Shown: positions 34,110 to 47,291 of the stretch, piece after piece
How positions within the stretch are numbered: the first letter of the stretch is position 1
Layout: each line of letters begins with the position of its first letter
Source of the DNA: Allodiplogaster sudhausi
Taxonomy: Eukaryota; Nematoda; Chromadorea; Rhabditida; Diplogasteridae
NCBI GenBank assembly: GCA_945643635.1
Contig: CALZFC010000104.1
Location: 92,001 to 156,000, forward strand
Direction: 5' to 3'
Length of the DNA stretch: 64,000 nt
Notes under the pieces: model-generated
Told to the model about the DNA's origin: nothing
The model's database searches: none
Seen by the model: only the letters and a program-made list of their open reading frames with translations
Translations under genes and position numbers: made by a program

Positions 34110-35377
34110 AAGGGTTATAGATCGAATACACGGGACGATATGCTTGAAGCTAGTGCCACCAACCATACACACACTCCATGTCCATGCTGATCAAGTGTTT
34201 GTCTTGCTCTCTCGCCCTCTCTGACCGACCAACACTATCTCGCTCTCTCTTTTTTTGTACTTTATTTCTCTCAGTCTCTCTCTCCTTCTCTCTCTCTTTC
34301 TCTCTCTCCCTTTCTAGTTCTCTCTCCCTCTCTTTCTCCCCTCGACAGCAGTTCTGCCACCTGCCACCCTCTCCAGCTGAACGAGCGATGGTCATCGGTT
34401 AAGCATCCTCTTGGGATTCTATTGTACGATAAATTGTTCGAAAAATACTGGCCATACTGGCTTCAGAGGAACCTCCTGCTTATTAGGCTTCAAATTATAT
34501 TATTTGAAAAAAGGGCTATGGCAGCAAGTTTTCTTCGACACTCTTCATCACTTTGAGATACAACGGCAGCCATCTCAAATGGCTAAAGAAACGAGATGGC
34601 GAGAGAGATTAAGAGAGTGAGGGAAAGAGAGATAGTGTGAGAGATAAAGAGAGGGAGGAAAACATAGAGAGATAAAGGGAGAGATAGAAAAGGAGATAGA
34701 AAGAGAAGGCATGGGAGTGTCATCATTGTCCGCGTGTTCCAGTCTAAATGCGGAACGGAACTCTCGCCCGGACATTTGGCGCGATTCCGGTAGATTGAAC
34801 ACTGTGAAAGTCGCCATTGGGTTGGGAATAAGTGGAGGGCAGAGTTGATGAGGGGAGAGCAAAGAAGGGAGAGAGGGAGAGAGAGAAAATAGACTGAAAG
34901 AATGAGAGACAGAGAGTCACACGGAAAGGCAGAGGGATGGAGAGTCAGAATCGCTGTATTGGAGAAAAAAAAACTCTGACGCCAGAACAAGCCCAAATAA
35001 GAGAATTTTTATTTATTTTGCCATTAGATTTCCCTTCTTCACTCTTTTACCCCTAGACAATAAGGTTCAATCTTCCATTCTCACACCATCGTGTGAGAAG
35101 GGAAGATAGAACCCTTTCGTCCCGCGGCGACTCGCTTTATGCAACAACAAATGCTTTTACCGAAACAGAATCGCCCGTCTGTCCGATCTATTTCTATTTC
35201 TCTTTCTTTCACGTACGCCCTCCACTCCCTCCCGCATCACCATTTCTTATCCATGATCCCTCGGTCAAATGCAGACATTGGCACGCTTACATTGAGTATC
35301 ATTACAATATCCTTCCTTCTGTCTCTCTCTCACTCTTTCTCACACTCTCCTCTTCTCTCTCATTCTCCTCTTCTCTC

Positions 35378-35420
<43 letters not shown>

Positions 35421-35857
35421 ATCGTTCTCTTTATAGCTCCCTGCGGAGAACAGACGCAAGTGACCTATACAGAAACTGGCAACAAGCGTGAGAGAGAAGC
35501 AGGGGAGATCCCGACTATTCACAACGAGCCGGTCCATCGCGCACCAATTGGGACAGAGCGATAGAGAGAGAGGAGAGAGAAGAGAGAAGAGAGAGGGAGA
35601 GAGAAAGAGAGAGAGGGACCGCTTGAGAAAGAGAGAAAAGATGCGTCGAGCTTTGTACTACTTCACCTAATAGCAGCCTATCATGCCTCAGGGGCAAGAA
35701 GGCGCCCCTTTGAGGACCTCCAAGGGTGATTGAGAGGAGCGAGGGAGACAACGAGGGAGGTCTCTTCATGTTTTATGTGGTGAGGGCTGACAAATGGCTA
35801 CTCTCTGTGTGGCGCATGTTGTGATTGGCAGTGCTGGTCAGGCGCGAAAATGAGATG

Positions 35858-35905
<48 letters not shown>

Positions 35906-36481
35906 AGAGTGATAGAGAAAGAGAGGGAGAGAGAGAGAAAGAGAAAGAGGGAGAGAGAGAGAGAGAGAGAGAAAGAGGAAGAGAGAGATGAGGGGAGCGA
36001 GAGTGTGTAACAGATAGAACGAGAGAGAAAATGTGATTTATGGTTTGTACCACTCCCTCACACACGGCAACATCGTCCCCGTCATGCATGGAAAATGACC
36101 GCTTTGCTATGGGAGCATTACATTGTACATGAACAAGTGAATGATTCCATAAAAGACGCCCAGATTCTCTGCATAGGATTCTGCTACCTTCAATTTTCAT
36201 GACCACTGAAGTCTCACTAAATTACATGCTCCCTTCTGTCAGGCAAAGAGGAGCAAATTCAAGATTGATATGTTGGCTCCTCTGAACTGAGTTCTGGAAC
36301 CTGATGCTGCAGGTTTTCAATGGACCCTTATGCCTCAGGCGAGTCTTCATATTCTTCTTCCTCTTCATTGTTTTGTTTGTCTCTGCCGCGGTTTGAGCGC
36401 CGAGATTAGCCAGGCGACTCGGGCTTGTTCGTGAACAAATGGTTCCGACTTCCCTCTGCTTCTCTCTCATGTATCTCTCTT

Positions 36482-36523
<42 letters not shown>

Positions 36524-36673
36524 CGCTACCTGCATTCCCGAGCTCGCACAGGTAATCCGCCGTGCGCGGGCGGTGCCAGTAGCGCCGAAACGCCGACGGG
36601 TCAGAGTGAGAGAGAATGAGAAGCAGAGAGAGGGGAGAGAGGACCTAGAAGTCAAGAGAAATAGAGAGACAGA

Positions 36674-36717
<44 letters not shown>

Positions 36718-36960
36718 ACGAAATCTCAAACGGTCACAAGAAAAGGGCGGTGCCTCGGGGGGGGGGGGGGCTTTGCTCCGCCCAGTGGAAGGGATCCTAT
36801 GAGCTGCATACAGAGGGTCAGCGCTTCTCTCTGTTCCCATATGACTTTCTCTGTCTCTCGTTCTCTCCCCTTCCCTTTTTTTCTCTCTCTCTGTCTTTCT
36901 CATTCTCTTCTCCCTCTCCTCTCTCTTTCCTCTCTCCCTCCACTCCTCCTTATCTCAGTC
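31980..36960. repeat. Cluster of (CT)n and (GA)n arrays, part 2
   Basis: Main tracts: GA at 31985-32115, 32760-32880, 33645-33700, 33900-33980, 34060-34110, 34600-34720, 35555-35640, 35855-36000 and 36600-36720. CT at 32455-32590, 33050-33150, 33285-33370, 34220-34345, 35320-35430, 36470-36520 and 36840-36955. A G homopolymer is at about 36759-36770. Confidence 0.9.
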
Positions 36961-37041
36961 CTGTACTCCCAGCTGGTTCACTGCTTCCAGAACGAGTCGG
37001 AACAGCTGAAAGGCAGAGAAGGAAGACGCGGCCGGTCAGCA

Positions 37042-39497
37042 ATGACGCCATCCGAGCTGCTGCTCCTGCTGCCATTGGCTTTATTAACAGCCAGGTGAGT
37101 CTCTCTCTCTCTATCTCTCTCTCTCTCTCTACCTCTCAATCGCTCTTACTTTCTCTGCTTCTCTTTTAATTCCGGATGATTCTTTTTTTCCTGCTTATAA
37201 TAGGCCCTTTCGGCCAACGCACAAAAAATGATGACCAATCGGTGATTTGGTGCTTCTGATCGTGTTTGATAGATGCTTATCCCCCTCTTCTTTCGTCTCT
37301 CTCGTTTTGCACGAAAAACGGAGAGGATGATTATATCTCTCTTTCCTTGTATTTAGCACAGCTTTCCGCATCTTGTCTAGCTAGGTCATCTCTCATTTTA
37401 TCGCATAACAATAGCTTACTTATGCGCACAATGACGGTATAGTTTTCGGAAGCAAAAAAAGAAAGAACTTTAGGAATTCTCTTGGCGAAATGTAAATTGT
37501 CGGAACAGTGATGTGTAGCATCAAACTTGTATATATACCTATGTACAGCTTACTTTGTATGTGCATGATGACCTCTCCTCTGCTTCAGTCTGCCCGCTCT
37601 CGCCTCTCTCGATGTCGTGCCAGACGATGACTGCCCACCCGAATGCGAGTGCGATCGGTCTCCCGCCAACAATCGAACGGTAAGAAGATCTTTTTAACTA
37701 ATTTTTCTCGATTCATTTCTTGACCTCCATATCTAACTTTTATTGCAAATAATATATTCCTTTGAGATTTACAATATTTGAATTTCCCGCCCATCTAGAT
37801 TGGCGCGTATTGTGGCCGAGGTGGGCTAGACGACACTCGCCTGACGACGCTTCTGCATGCATTACCGGCGACGCTAAAGTAAACAAAAATTATTCCAGCT
37901 ATTATTTCATGTATTTTTAAAGACGGTTTGCCATTTTTAACATTAAACTAAATTTTCTTTAAATATCAAAAGTTGCTTAAACATTACCTCATATGTCAGA
38001 ACACTCGAGATCTCTGCGCCCCCATGGAGGACGCCCAACAACTTCCGCTGGAACGACAACATTAATCGGTCAGTGATGAGAGAGATTATTAATGTTCTTT
38101 CCCGTTCATTTATTTCTAGCGCCCAACCAATTTTAACCAAAAACTCAATATTTAATTCGCGCCTTTTTATGTCTGAAATGGTCACAAATATTCAAATAGA
38201 TTTCAGTACAGTTTCGTGCACCTTTAGCCCGTCCTTTAGATTCGGCGAGCTTCGCCAGCTTCGTCTGATCGCCTGCGGCATTCCTGCCCTGTCTCGCGTC
38301 GGCCGACTGCCGTCCCTCGAGCTCCTCGATGTCTCACGCAATCGCCTCGAACACACGACCATGGCCTCGTTTGCCGGCTTCCCTCAACTCAGGGTCAGTG
38401 CCAGAGGTTCATTAACAGGCTCCAAGCAGATCCATAAAGTGTCTGATGCATTCAGGACACATTTCTAAAGAAATCTCTCCTGAATGCCCCCAAATTCGGC
38501 ACGAGACACCAAATAATATCCTCTTCTTTTTTTCCTCCTCTTTTGCAATGTTCTATTTTGGATTTTATGGAACAAAAGTATCGCATTGTCTTTGCTATTT
38601 CGAGAGAGCTTATTTGTGCGTTTTGCTCTAGCAGTAAAAAAGGAGAGTTATTGTGTAAGATACCGCAGCTCCAGCGCCTTTCATGGCTAGTTGCCTGCCT
38701 TCTCTTGCATGATATTGTTCGAGAGAGACAGAGAGAGAGAGAGAGAAAATTAAAGAGAGAAAGAGGGAGCGAAAAAGAGAGGAGAGAGAAAGAGAAGAGA
38801 GAGTGAAGAGAGAGGGAGAGATGGTGAGATTGAATGGATGCCGTTTGAAGCTGGGGCTCCAAGGCAGTTGAGGACAGTGTCCACCGTGCCTGCTTGCACC
38901 TGTCTTCGGAGGAAAACATGGTGGAGGAAAGTAATAAAGTAAGATGAAGAAAGAGAGAAGGAGTGAGAGAGAGGCAGAGAGAGGAGAGACAACGAAGAAG
39001 AAGAGTAATGTAATGCCAATTAAAGGAATGAATCTGACAGCTCCGAAAGATGCTAGGCTGACAATGAGAAGTCGAATGACCACATACATACAAAATAAGG
39101 ATGCGCTTGAGTGTCCACATAAAGGTGTGAGCAGGTAATTGATGGCTGTCAAGTTGACAAAGCTCTTTCTCTCTTCCTCTCTCTCTCTTTCTTTCTATCT
39201 CTTTTTCTCCATCTTTCTCTCATTCTTTTATTTTCTTTCTCTCTCTTTCTCTACCTTTTGACTCTCTCTTTTCTCAAGCGCGTCCTTGTCATTCAAGGCC
39301 TCTAATTTATCCTTGCGTCAAAATTACCTGAAGATTTAAGGAGATGACCACGATTTGTAAAGACGTAGAAAGCTACATACTGTAACTTCTATCGGTGTCC
39401 ATTTACTATGTATATCCCTTCTAGTAGGTTCTTTATATGTGGAATTCTATGTACCCCTTGATGACCTTTCCCTCCCTTCCCCTGTATCCTCTCTCTC

Positions 39498-39540
<43 letters not shown>

Positions 39541-40044
39541 CTCTATCTCCATCCCATATCCTCTCTCTCTTTCTCTCTCTCCCTCTCTCTCCCTCTCTAT
39601 CTCTTCCAGATCCTAGACCTCTCCCACAACCGTCTGTCCAGTCTGCCGACGGGTGTATTCACGTACCTGAAGCGGCTGGAGCAACTTTCTCTCGCGAACA
39701 ACTCGATCGCCGACGCCTCTTCTAATCTTCTTCGGGGGCTGCCATCCCTCCGGGCACTAACTCTCAGCAACAATCGCATTCCTGTTCGGTCAGTCTCTCT
39801 CTCCCTCTCTCTCTCTCTCACTCTTCCTACTCTCTCTCTCATCCTCTGTCTGCTCTCTCTCTCTACCAATCCCTCTCAAGTTCTCTCTTTCTCTCCTACA
39901 GGCAACTGAACGAGCTTCTCTCCGACGTGCCCCAACTGGAGGAGCTAGCAATAGCCAACTGTGCCGTGCAGCCCTTCCAGAATCTTAGCCTCGACAAACT
40001 CCCAGCACTGAGATCGCTCGATGTGGCGGCCAATGGACTCAAGT

Positions 40045-40087
<43 letters not shown>

Positions 40088-42829
40088 CTTGGCCCGATCA
40101 TGAAAGTGTGATGAAGGGGAAAGAAAGTCATGTGGAGAGAAATGGTTAATGAAAAAGTAGAAAATGTTCTCGTTTTGAAGATGATAAACGTTTCCTTCGC
40201 AACGTATCAATATTTATATCACTCTCTTACTTCATTCAGATCAGTACCATCAACGGAGATCTCCGTCCTGCCTCATCTCTCTTCTCTCTCTCTCTCTCGT
40301 AATCGTATCGAAGAGATTCGGCCGTGTGCCTTCTGCGCCAACAACATCACACGCCTCGATCTCTCGCACAATAAGGTATTTTAGTTGATTTCTTTTTCAT
40401 TTATCTTATTTTTTTATTTCTATTAAAGTTCATCCATTACAAAATAAAAAGCTCTATGATGCATTTGCCGTATCTACTTTAATCCCTTTCTGCCTTTCCA
40501 TTTCTCGAAATAGCACTATCATTGTTTCATGCTCCCCGTTGCTTCAGATCTTCTGTCCTCTTTGTCTCACACCCTTCTCTCCTTCCCATGCTCTTTCGGA
40601 CATTTCCGTGTGCTTTCCCACCTTTTCTACTTTTTCCCACAATCTCGCTAGAGTTTGCTCAGAAATGAATGAAATTCATTTGCCGAAATCCGGCGGCTAA
40701 AGAGCAAATCGCTGACGTCTCATCAACACTTCCGTGAGCCCTTGGGATTGCCTGAGGGCGTGGTTCTTAGAAGTTCGAAAAGAAATGTTTGACATGAGAA
40801 GTCGGCGCCATGCTGGGGGGGGGGGGTTCCGTCTTCTTGAAATCATTAGCTTTTCTCTAGCGTCTCCGAAACGAGGTGATATAAGTGAAGAAGGAGGAGA
40901 AGTGATAGACTGAAAGATTGGGAGAGAGGAAGGGATATGCATAGAGATAAAGAGAAAGAAAGAGATAGCGGGATAGAGAGAGAGATAGTGAGAAGGAAGG
41001 AAATATAGAAGGATATAGAATATAGAGCCATGACAACTGGTAGAGACGTATACGATCAGTCAAAAGAGAATGATTTCTTTCTTTCCTTACTACACCAATC
41101 CTTGGAAAGCGCGCATGTTCGACGACGTGTGCTCATTAGCAGAATATGCCGAAAAAAAGGCCGCACATATATCCGTCGTTTCTATCTCTTTCTCTCTTTC
41201 ACTCTCTCTCGCTCTCTCTCCCGCTATCTCGTTTCTGGAGCTCGAAAACGAACATGCCATATTGGAAAATGCTGCTGGTCCGAAAAGTGATCATATTACG
41301 CTCTCTCGCAAGAAGTGTCATCTGCTGCTGTACCAGCTGATGGAAAGAGAAAGGGGAGAGAGAGGGAGAGCGATAGAGAGATAATGAGAGGGAGAGGAGA
41401 GGAAGAGAAGAGAGATATTGAGGAGGAGAACGAGAGAGAGAGAGAGAGAGAGGGAGAGAACGAAGTGAAAGAAACAAAATACATACTTGAGAGGTTTAAA
41501 TAGATTTAATGCAATACAGATACTTTAAGTTGATCGTTTGTATTGCTATAAGCCGAAGAAATCCAACTTTTATTCACGACCGCAAAACAGATCCTTTAAA
41601 AAGATCGAAACAAGCTCTAAGATGTAGAGTAATATTATATTGTAGTATGCAATAACAAAATCTCCTTCTCTCAGCTCGGTCTCCGGCCCAAGCCCTTTGA
41701 CGAATTCTCCTTCGAGAGTGCAGAGCTGGTTGAGCTGAATCTCGGCTTCAACCACCTCGAGGACTTTGACTCGGCCTGGCTCGGCAAGCGACTCCAGCAC
41801 TCCATTCAGGTAACAGGAGGAACTTTGTATTTGATTCATTGTCTATTTATTATCATGGCTGAAATAAATATCTTGGAACTTCTACCTTGAATTCAATTGT
41901 GCTTTTCATCGAAATATGCATTATGTTCTGCTGGCCGTTCATGCGACTGCAAATTTGCTAGCGCACACATTTTTTTCGGTGCCTTGTCGCGCACTCTCTC
42001 TCTCTCTCGCTCTCTTTCTTACTCTTTCTCTCTTTCTGTTTCCCCCTTCCACTCTGTCTCTATCGTTTTTTTTTCTTTTCCCATCTTTCTACCTCTGTCT
42101 CTTTCTTTTATTTTCTCTTTTTCTTGACCTCTCTACCACTCTGTCTCTGTCTCTCTGTCTCTCTCTCTTTTTTTCTCTCTCTCTCTCTCTACTCTTCCCT
42201 TGAGTGGCAAAGATCAATTTTGTAATGTTGCAGCGCGATAGGTCATCCATGCACAAACACTCAACACGAGTAGGTAGTTGCGGAAAAAAAGACAGTAAAG
42301 TTCCAAAAATAACTAAACGAAGCCGAAATAGTAATATTATTTTATTTTACTTTTTAAAAGTATTATTCTCTAAATTTATAGTAAATCTTTGTTCATCACT
42401 TTCATACTCTCCTCCCTTCGTCTCCCATCCTTTCTAAATCCGCGCAGCGCCTCAGGCAACAGCTTTCGCTCTGTTTCTACTGCTCCTGCTCCTCTGTCCG
42501 CTCCCAAATTATTCCCTCCGGGCGAATAATTGAGTTGTTTCTACACCCTGCAGCCCAAATATCCCTCTCTCTCTCCTCTCTCTTTCTCTCTCCCCCTCTC
42601 TCTCTCTCTCCCTGCCTGTCTCATCGTCCTCTCTTTCTCTCGCTCTTGGTTCGTTCTCTCGCTCAATGTGTCATGCTAGAGTCTACTAGTATTCGCAATC
42701 TTGTCTGCACAAACTTTGTTGCAATATGTGTATGCATCTCCTCTCTCAGCTGCTCTTCCTCCCTTTTGTTCTGTCTTTCTAGCTTCTTATTTCTCGCTAT
42801 GTATCTCTTCTCTGACGCTTTCTCTTGAT

Positions 42830-42879
<50 letters not shown>

Positions 42880-44629
42880 ATTACCTCTTTCCTAATCCCC
42901 CTCCACTTCCTCCTCAGCTTCACACACGATCCTTTCTGCTTCTTACACATGCACTGACCGTGAAGATGTAACACGCCTTTCCAAATTCTCCCGGGACGAC
43001 ACAACTCCGTAGAACAGGCATCAAAAAAGAGATATATTGGCCCGCCGGGTTCAGGCCACTCTCGGCTTTCCTATAGTATATAGAAAATATTCACCGATTG
43101 CTACGAATATGCCCCCTCCTATTGTTCACTCTCCCACTCTCTTCTCTGTCTCTCTCAGTTTTCCCTTATCCCTATCCCTCTATTTTTCCTCAAACTCGGG
43201 ATCTGTGCAAATATAAAAAGTCACAGCAGTCCATTGTCAAAAACATGCACTATGCACACAAATATGGGCGACTAGATCGCTTAACACTTTTCGAGAAGCT
43301 TCTTTCTCGTCGTTGCCTGCAATCTCATATGAAGAGAATGCAGAGAGCTAGAGAAAGAGATAAAAGAGAGGACGAGACAGAGAAAGAGAGAGCCAGAAAA
43401 AAAAGAAAGATAGAGAGTGTGTGTAAGATAGAGAGAACCACAAAACGAGCGCAGAGTACAGACCGTAAACGAAAACACTGTAACGTGACGCGAAGTGGAA
43501 CAGCTGCGGATAGTGGAGATGACTCTTGACACCAGCATGTCTCTCCTTCTCTACTCCTACTGATCTTCTCACTCAATCTCAATCTCTCTCTCTCTCTCTC
43601 TCTCTCTCGATTTATTTATCCTTCTTTCGCCTTCACAAACTTTGTTGTTCTTTGAGGCTGACTGAAATAGAGAAGCGGGTCACTCTGTCATTTTTGGATG
43701 GGATCATGGAAACAAAGGTGGACGTACGAAGAGGATTTGTCAATTTATTTAGCTGGATGATCTGGCATACTAACCAGATTATATGCATTGTATGGCCACT
43801 GATGAAGGGGTGGCGGAGACAGATGTCATAGAGTGGAGGATGAGTAAGAGAAGAAGTCATCTATGCCTCAGGCGATGCTATTCATTAAGGGGCATTGTTT
43901 TGTCGCCGGCTCGCTATCTCATGGGTTCTTCTATTTTCGTGGCCGAATTTCAATTTGAGGGACTGAAAGTATTCGAACTAATCAAATGCTTGAAAGAATC
44001 TGGCACCACAAGAATTGCGAGCAGTGAAGAGAAAGTAAAGGCTGATAGTTGAGAAAATATCAAAGTTATAAAAAATAACATTAGAGTAAAAATTGGTACA
44101 AATAATCCGACTGGTTGCTATCGCAAGTGAATTTAGTGCTATAACTACAATTTTTTAGTTTTTCGTAAGCACCTTGCTCTCTGATTTCGAGATTTTGTTT
44201 TCGCTCACTCTACCTACATATTTCTCCCACTTTCCTTATTTCCTTCTCACTCTCTGTCACTCTCTCTTTCTCTCTTTCTCTCTCTCTCTCTTTCTATCTT
44301 TCTCTCTCTACCTCTCCGCTCACCCTTTATTAGCTCCTTAATCCTCTCATGTCCTCTCTATTTACTGTGCAGTGAGCAGCTGTAAAATGCCATTGCTCAT
44401 ACATAAATGAGCTCGCAACACATGCATACGCCGCTTCATTATTCATGCCCTGGGGGGCAGTCGGGATTGCTTTGCTTTCTCTCTCTCCCTCTCTCACCTA
44501 CCCTCTCACTTCTCTATCTCTCTCTCTATCTTTATCTCTCTTATGGTTAGTTCTGTTACTCCCTTGTTCACTCTGTCTAAATGATGCTATCGCTCATCTC
44601 ATGGTCAGTTTCTCTGTTTTACTCTGCCC

Positions 44630-44680
<51 letters not shown>

Positions 44681-44858
44681 TCTCTCTCACTCCCTCTCGC
44701 ATCAACATGTGGATTAACCGTTAGCGGATGTCCTGCCTTGAGCTTCTCCTTCCTACTTTGACTGCTGACCAATAGCATTTAGGCGCTCCGGGTGGGATGC
44801 GGCACGATTTCTCTGGCAATCTTTAATTTTGTGTACACCACTCTCTCTGTCACTCATG

Positions 44859-44896
<38 letters not shown>

Positions 44897-47291
44897 TTCG
44901 TTGCGATCTCTTCTTCATAACATGCCTGGCATGTCAATCCTGAAAAGGAGCGGTCAGCTCGAGAGGTAATCGCGGAAGCAGAGAGAGGATTTCGAGAGTA
45001 GGAGAGAGAACAAGTGCGTGAGGGATAAGGATAGAAAGACAAGAAACGCAAAATGTGAGAGATAGATAAAGAGACAGAGAGAAAGAGAGTAAAGATAGAG
45101 CGAGAAGGAGAGGGAGAAAGAGAGAGATTTGAGGGACAGTGAGATTTCGTGTTGATTTGAATTGAGAATGTGCAGAGGGGATAATACTGAGATAGAGATC
45201 TCCTGAAAGCCTGAACTCTTCTTGGTCTTGTTTATGCGCGTCCATCACTGTTCAGCTCGGCAAGATCTCCGTTTATCCGGGAGGAGAGATTTTGACGAGC
45301 ATGGAATATGACATGTTCAGCAACATGTCTGAGACGTTCCCGCACTGGGGGCGGGAGCGAGAGGGAGAGAGAGAGAATTAGAGAGTGGGAGGGAAAGAGC
45401 TAGATAAAAAGGAAAAGAGAGGTAGAGAGAGAAAAGGAGAAAGTAAGAACAATCTGAACTTGCGGTCCTAGCAGATAAGTGGATTAGAATTGTCTCCGTC
45501 CCGCTGTTCTTCTATTCCTTATCCTTTGGGGGATGCAAAGTGCGAAGGGGATTTCAGCGCAAGGAGAAGAGGGATATTATGGCAGAGTGGACAAAGGCGG
45601 GGACTTTTCATGGGATAAGCCTCAGGGGTCGTGCACTAGATTCAATGCAGACAGTGCGGTCTTGTGAGGTACTTATGGTTAGATGGAAAATCATGCTTTA
45701 TTATTTGAAGACCTTCTATGTGTTTTAGCATGTACAACAAGAATATATAAAATTATCTTGAAATAATAAGAATAAAATAATTTAAAATAAAGATAAAGCT
45801 GAATGAAAATATAATAATGATGAATATATTTTGTTTCGCAGACTCTCGGCCTCTCCGGGAACGCCGTCCGGATTCCGCATGCGCGTCTCACGGCTGACAT
45901 GAGCAGACTGCGCACTCTGCATCTTGCACATAACATGATCAATGAGCTTCCCACTCTACTCCCTCCAGAGTACTACCATCTCAAGGTAGGAGAGAGAGTG
46001 ATGGAGAGTGAAAGATAGAAGCAAAGGGAGAGAGAGGGAAAGAGAGGGAGTGAGAGAGACCGGAAAAAGAAGGAGAGTGTGAGGGAGAGGCTGAGAGATG
46101 GACAGAGAGGAACTAAAATACTTCTAGATGCTGAACCTCTCTGGCAACCTGCTGACGTATCTGCCGGAAAACACGGACGCCTTGCTGCCGACGCTGACAT
46201 CCTTGGACATCTCAGGTGATTCACTGATTTAGGAATGTTCTTTCTCTCAACATCACAATTCACAGGAAACCGTTTCTCAACGCTGTCCGCCTCCTCCGTG
46301 ACGTTCATCAACAGCCTCGACACGGTCTTCCTCGCCGGCAACCCCTGGGACTGCTCGTGCGCCCTCCAGCACATTCAGATGCACATGCGAGAAAGGTATC
46401 TTTACGTACATATGTAAATATAAGTAACAGGACTTACATATTAGCATACATAATTCACATCTATCTATAACAAAAATGCGAGATATTTCGCATTATTCCG
46501 GGTATACCGCAGTGCACTGACATTATTTATCAGTAATTTGAATAGAGGTAAATTGGAATTAAAGATAACTTTTCTTCTTCTTGAGGTACGCACTCCGTCG
46601 CCTACTGGACTACGCGAACGCTCGCTGTGCTCAGCCAGCGCTGCTCAAGGGCAGAGTCTGCTCATCGCGCACGCTGTCAACGACTGCGCCATTCTCTTTG
46701 GAGCACGGTTAAATCTCCTTTTGAATTCCCGCGCTTTCATCTACTTTAATTTTTTTCGAAGAGTAAAGTAAATTAAGATAAGAAAAAAATAAATCAATCA
46801 ATACATAAATAAATGGAGGTTCTGCAGGTACGGTCTTTCGCAAGGCGGCGAACTCGCCGTGTTGTTAGCGGCTCTGATCGCTGCGTCTGCTCTGCTTTCG
46901 GCCCTCCTCTTTGCCATTTACTATCATCGCGAGCGACAGTATAAGGTATGACTGCTTGTATCTTTTTAATTAAAGCTTAATTTTCAATTGAATTATTTCA
47001 CTTTATAACATGTAGTTTAGAACGGGAATTAAAAATGTCTTCTAAAATAGGAGACGGAGAATCTTTCAGGGATCATACGTGACGCGCGAGTGTTCGAGGA
47101 CGCCTCTGACGATGGGCGCGGGCCTGCTTCCCCTCGGTCGAGGTCCCTCGACCACCCTCTCGGGTGCACTCAATGCACCCCTCTCATGCTCGACCACTGC
47201 CTCTACTTCGGATGGCGACAGTGACATCCACTCTCCGCCTCTGCCACCACCACCACCGAAGGCCATGTCTGCGCTCTATTTTGGCATCTGA
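37042..47291 (+). CDS. Leucine-rich-repeat transmembrane protein (one-base frame break in LRRCT exon)
   Basis: Fifteen exons: 37042-37094, 37589-37679, 37799-37878, 38000-38068, 38240-38393, 39610-39788, 39902-40042, 40240-40375, 41675-41809, 45842-45985, 46128-46215, 46266-46395, 46586-46707, 46828-46945 and 47070-47291; about 620 residues. A signal peptide (ELLLLLPLALLTA) precedes an LRRNT-like Cys cluster (CPPECEC). LRRs follow, e.g. LELLDVSRNRLEH, ILDLSHNRLSSLPTGVF, LRALTLSNNRI, ITRLDLSHNK, IQTLGLSGNAV, LRTLHLAHNMI, MLNLSGNLLTYLP. Then an LRRCT (LAGNPWDCSCALQHI, LLDYANARCAQP, VNDCA), a TM helix LAALIAASALLSALLFAIYY and a Pro/Ser-rich cytoplasmic tail ending PPPPPPKAMSALYFGI. This is the plan of worm extracellular LRR receptors such as PAN-1 or LRON-type proteins. 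The LRRCT exon reads ARCAQPALLKG in one frame and VNDCAILFGAR in the next: one base appears missing near 46655. The 4 kb and 1.2 kb introns are full of CT/GA arrays. Confidence 0.82.
38700..45450. repeat. CT and GA arrays inside LRR-gene introns
   Basis: Main tracts: GA at 38720-38820, 38940-38990, 40050-40085, 40890-41000, 41345-41460, 43340-43430, 45040-45130 and 45360-45440. CT at 39170-39260, 39490-39605, 39800-39870, 41180-41225, 41990-42055, 42130-42195, 42565-42660, 42835-42880, 43575-43610, 44245-44310, 44630-44695 and 44850-44900. The G homopolymer at about 40817-40827 is also intronic. Several CT tracts run straight into a 3' splice site and double as its polypyrimidine tract. Confidence 0.9.

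Larger units (their letters stand above)
26319..37041. other. 10.7 kb gene-poor region dominated by CT and GA arrays
   Basis: I see no coding exon here that has both a sensible frame and splice sites. More than twenty pyrimidine or purine microsatellite arrays alternate in orientation, separated by 100-300 bp islands of ordinary sequence (for example 28640-28740, 30230-30500, 33400-33600, 36050-36430). The numerous open frames are low-complexity Leu/Ser or Arg/Glu products of the arrays. It may be regulatory sequence of the LRR gene downstream. Confidence 0.6.

Noticed and set aside
45255..45380. Possible extra LRR-gene exon (LGKISVYPGGEIL after a TTCAG)
   Set aside because: Skipping it joins RLQHSIQ to TLGLSGN as a perfect LRR, the frame runs into a GA array, and no usable donor follows.
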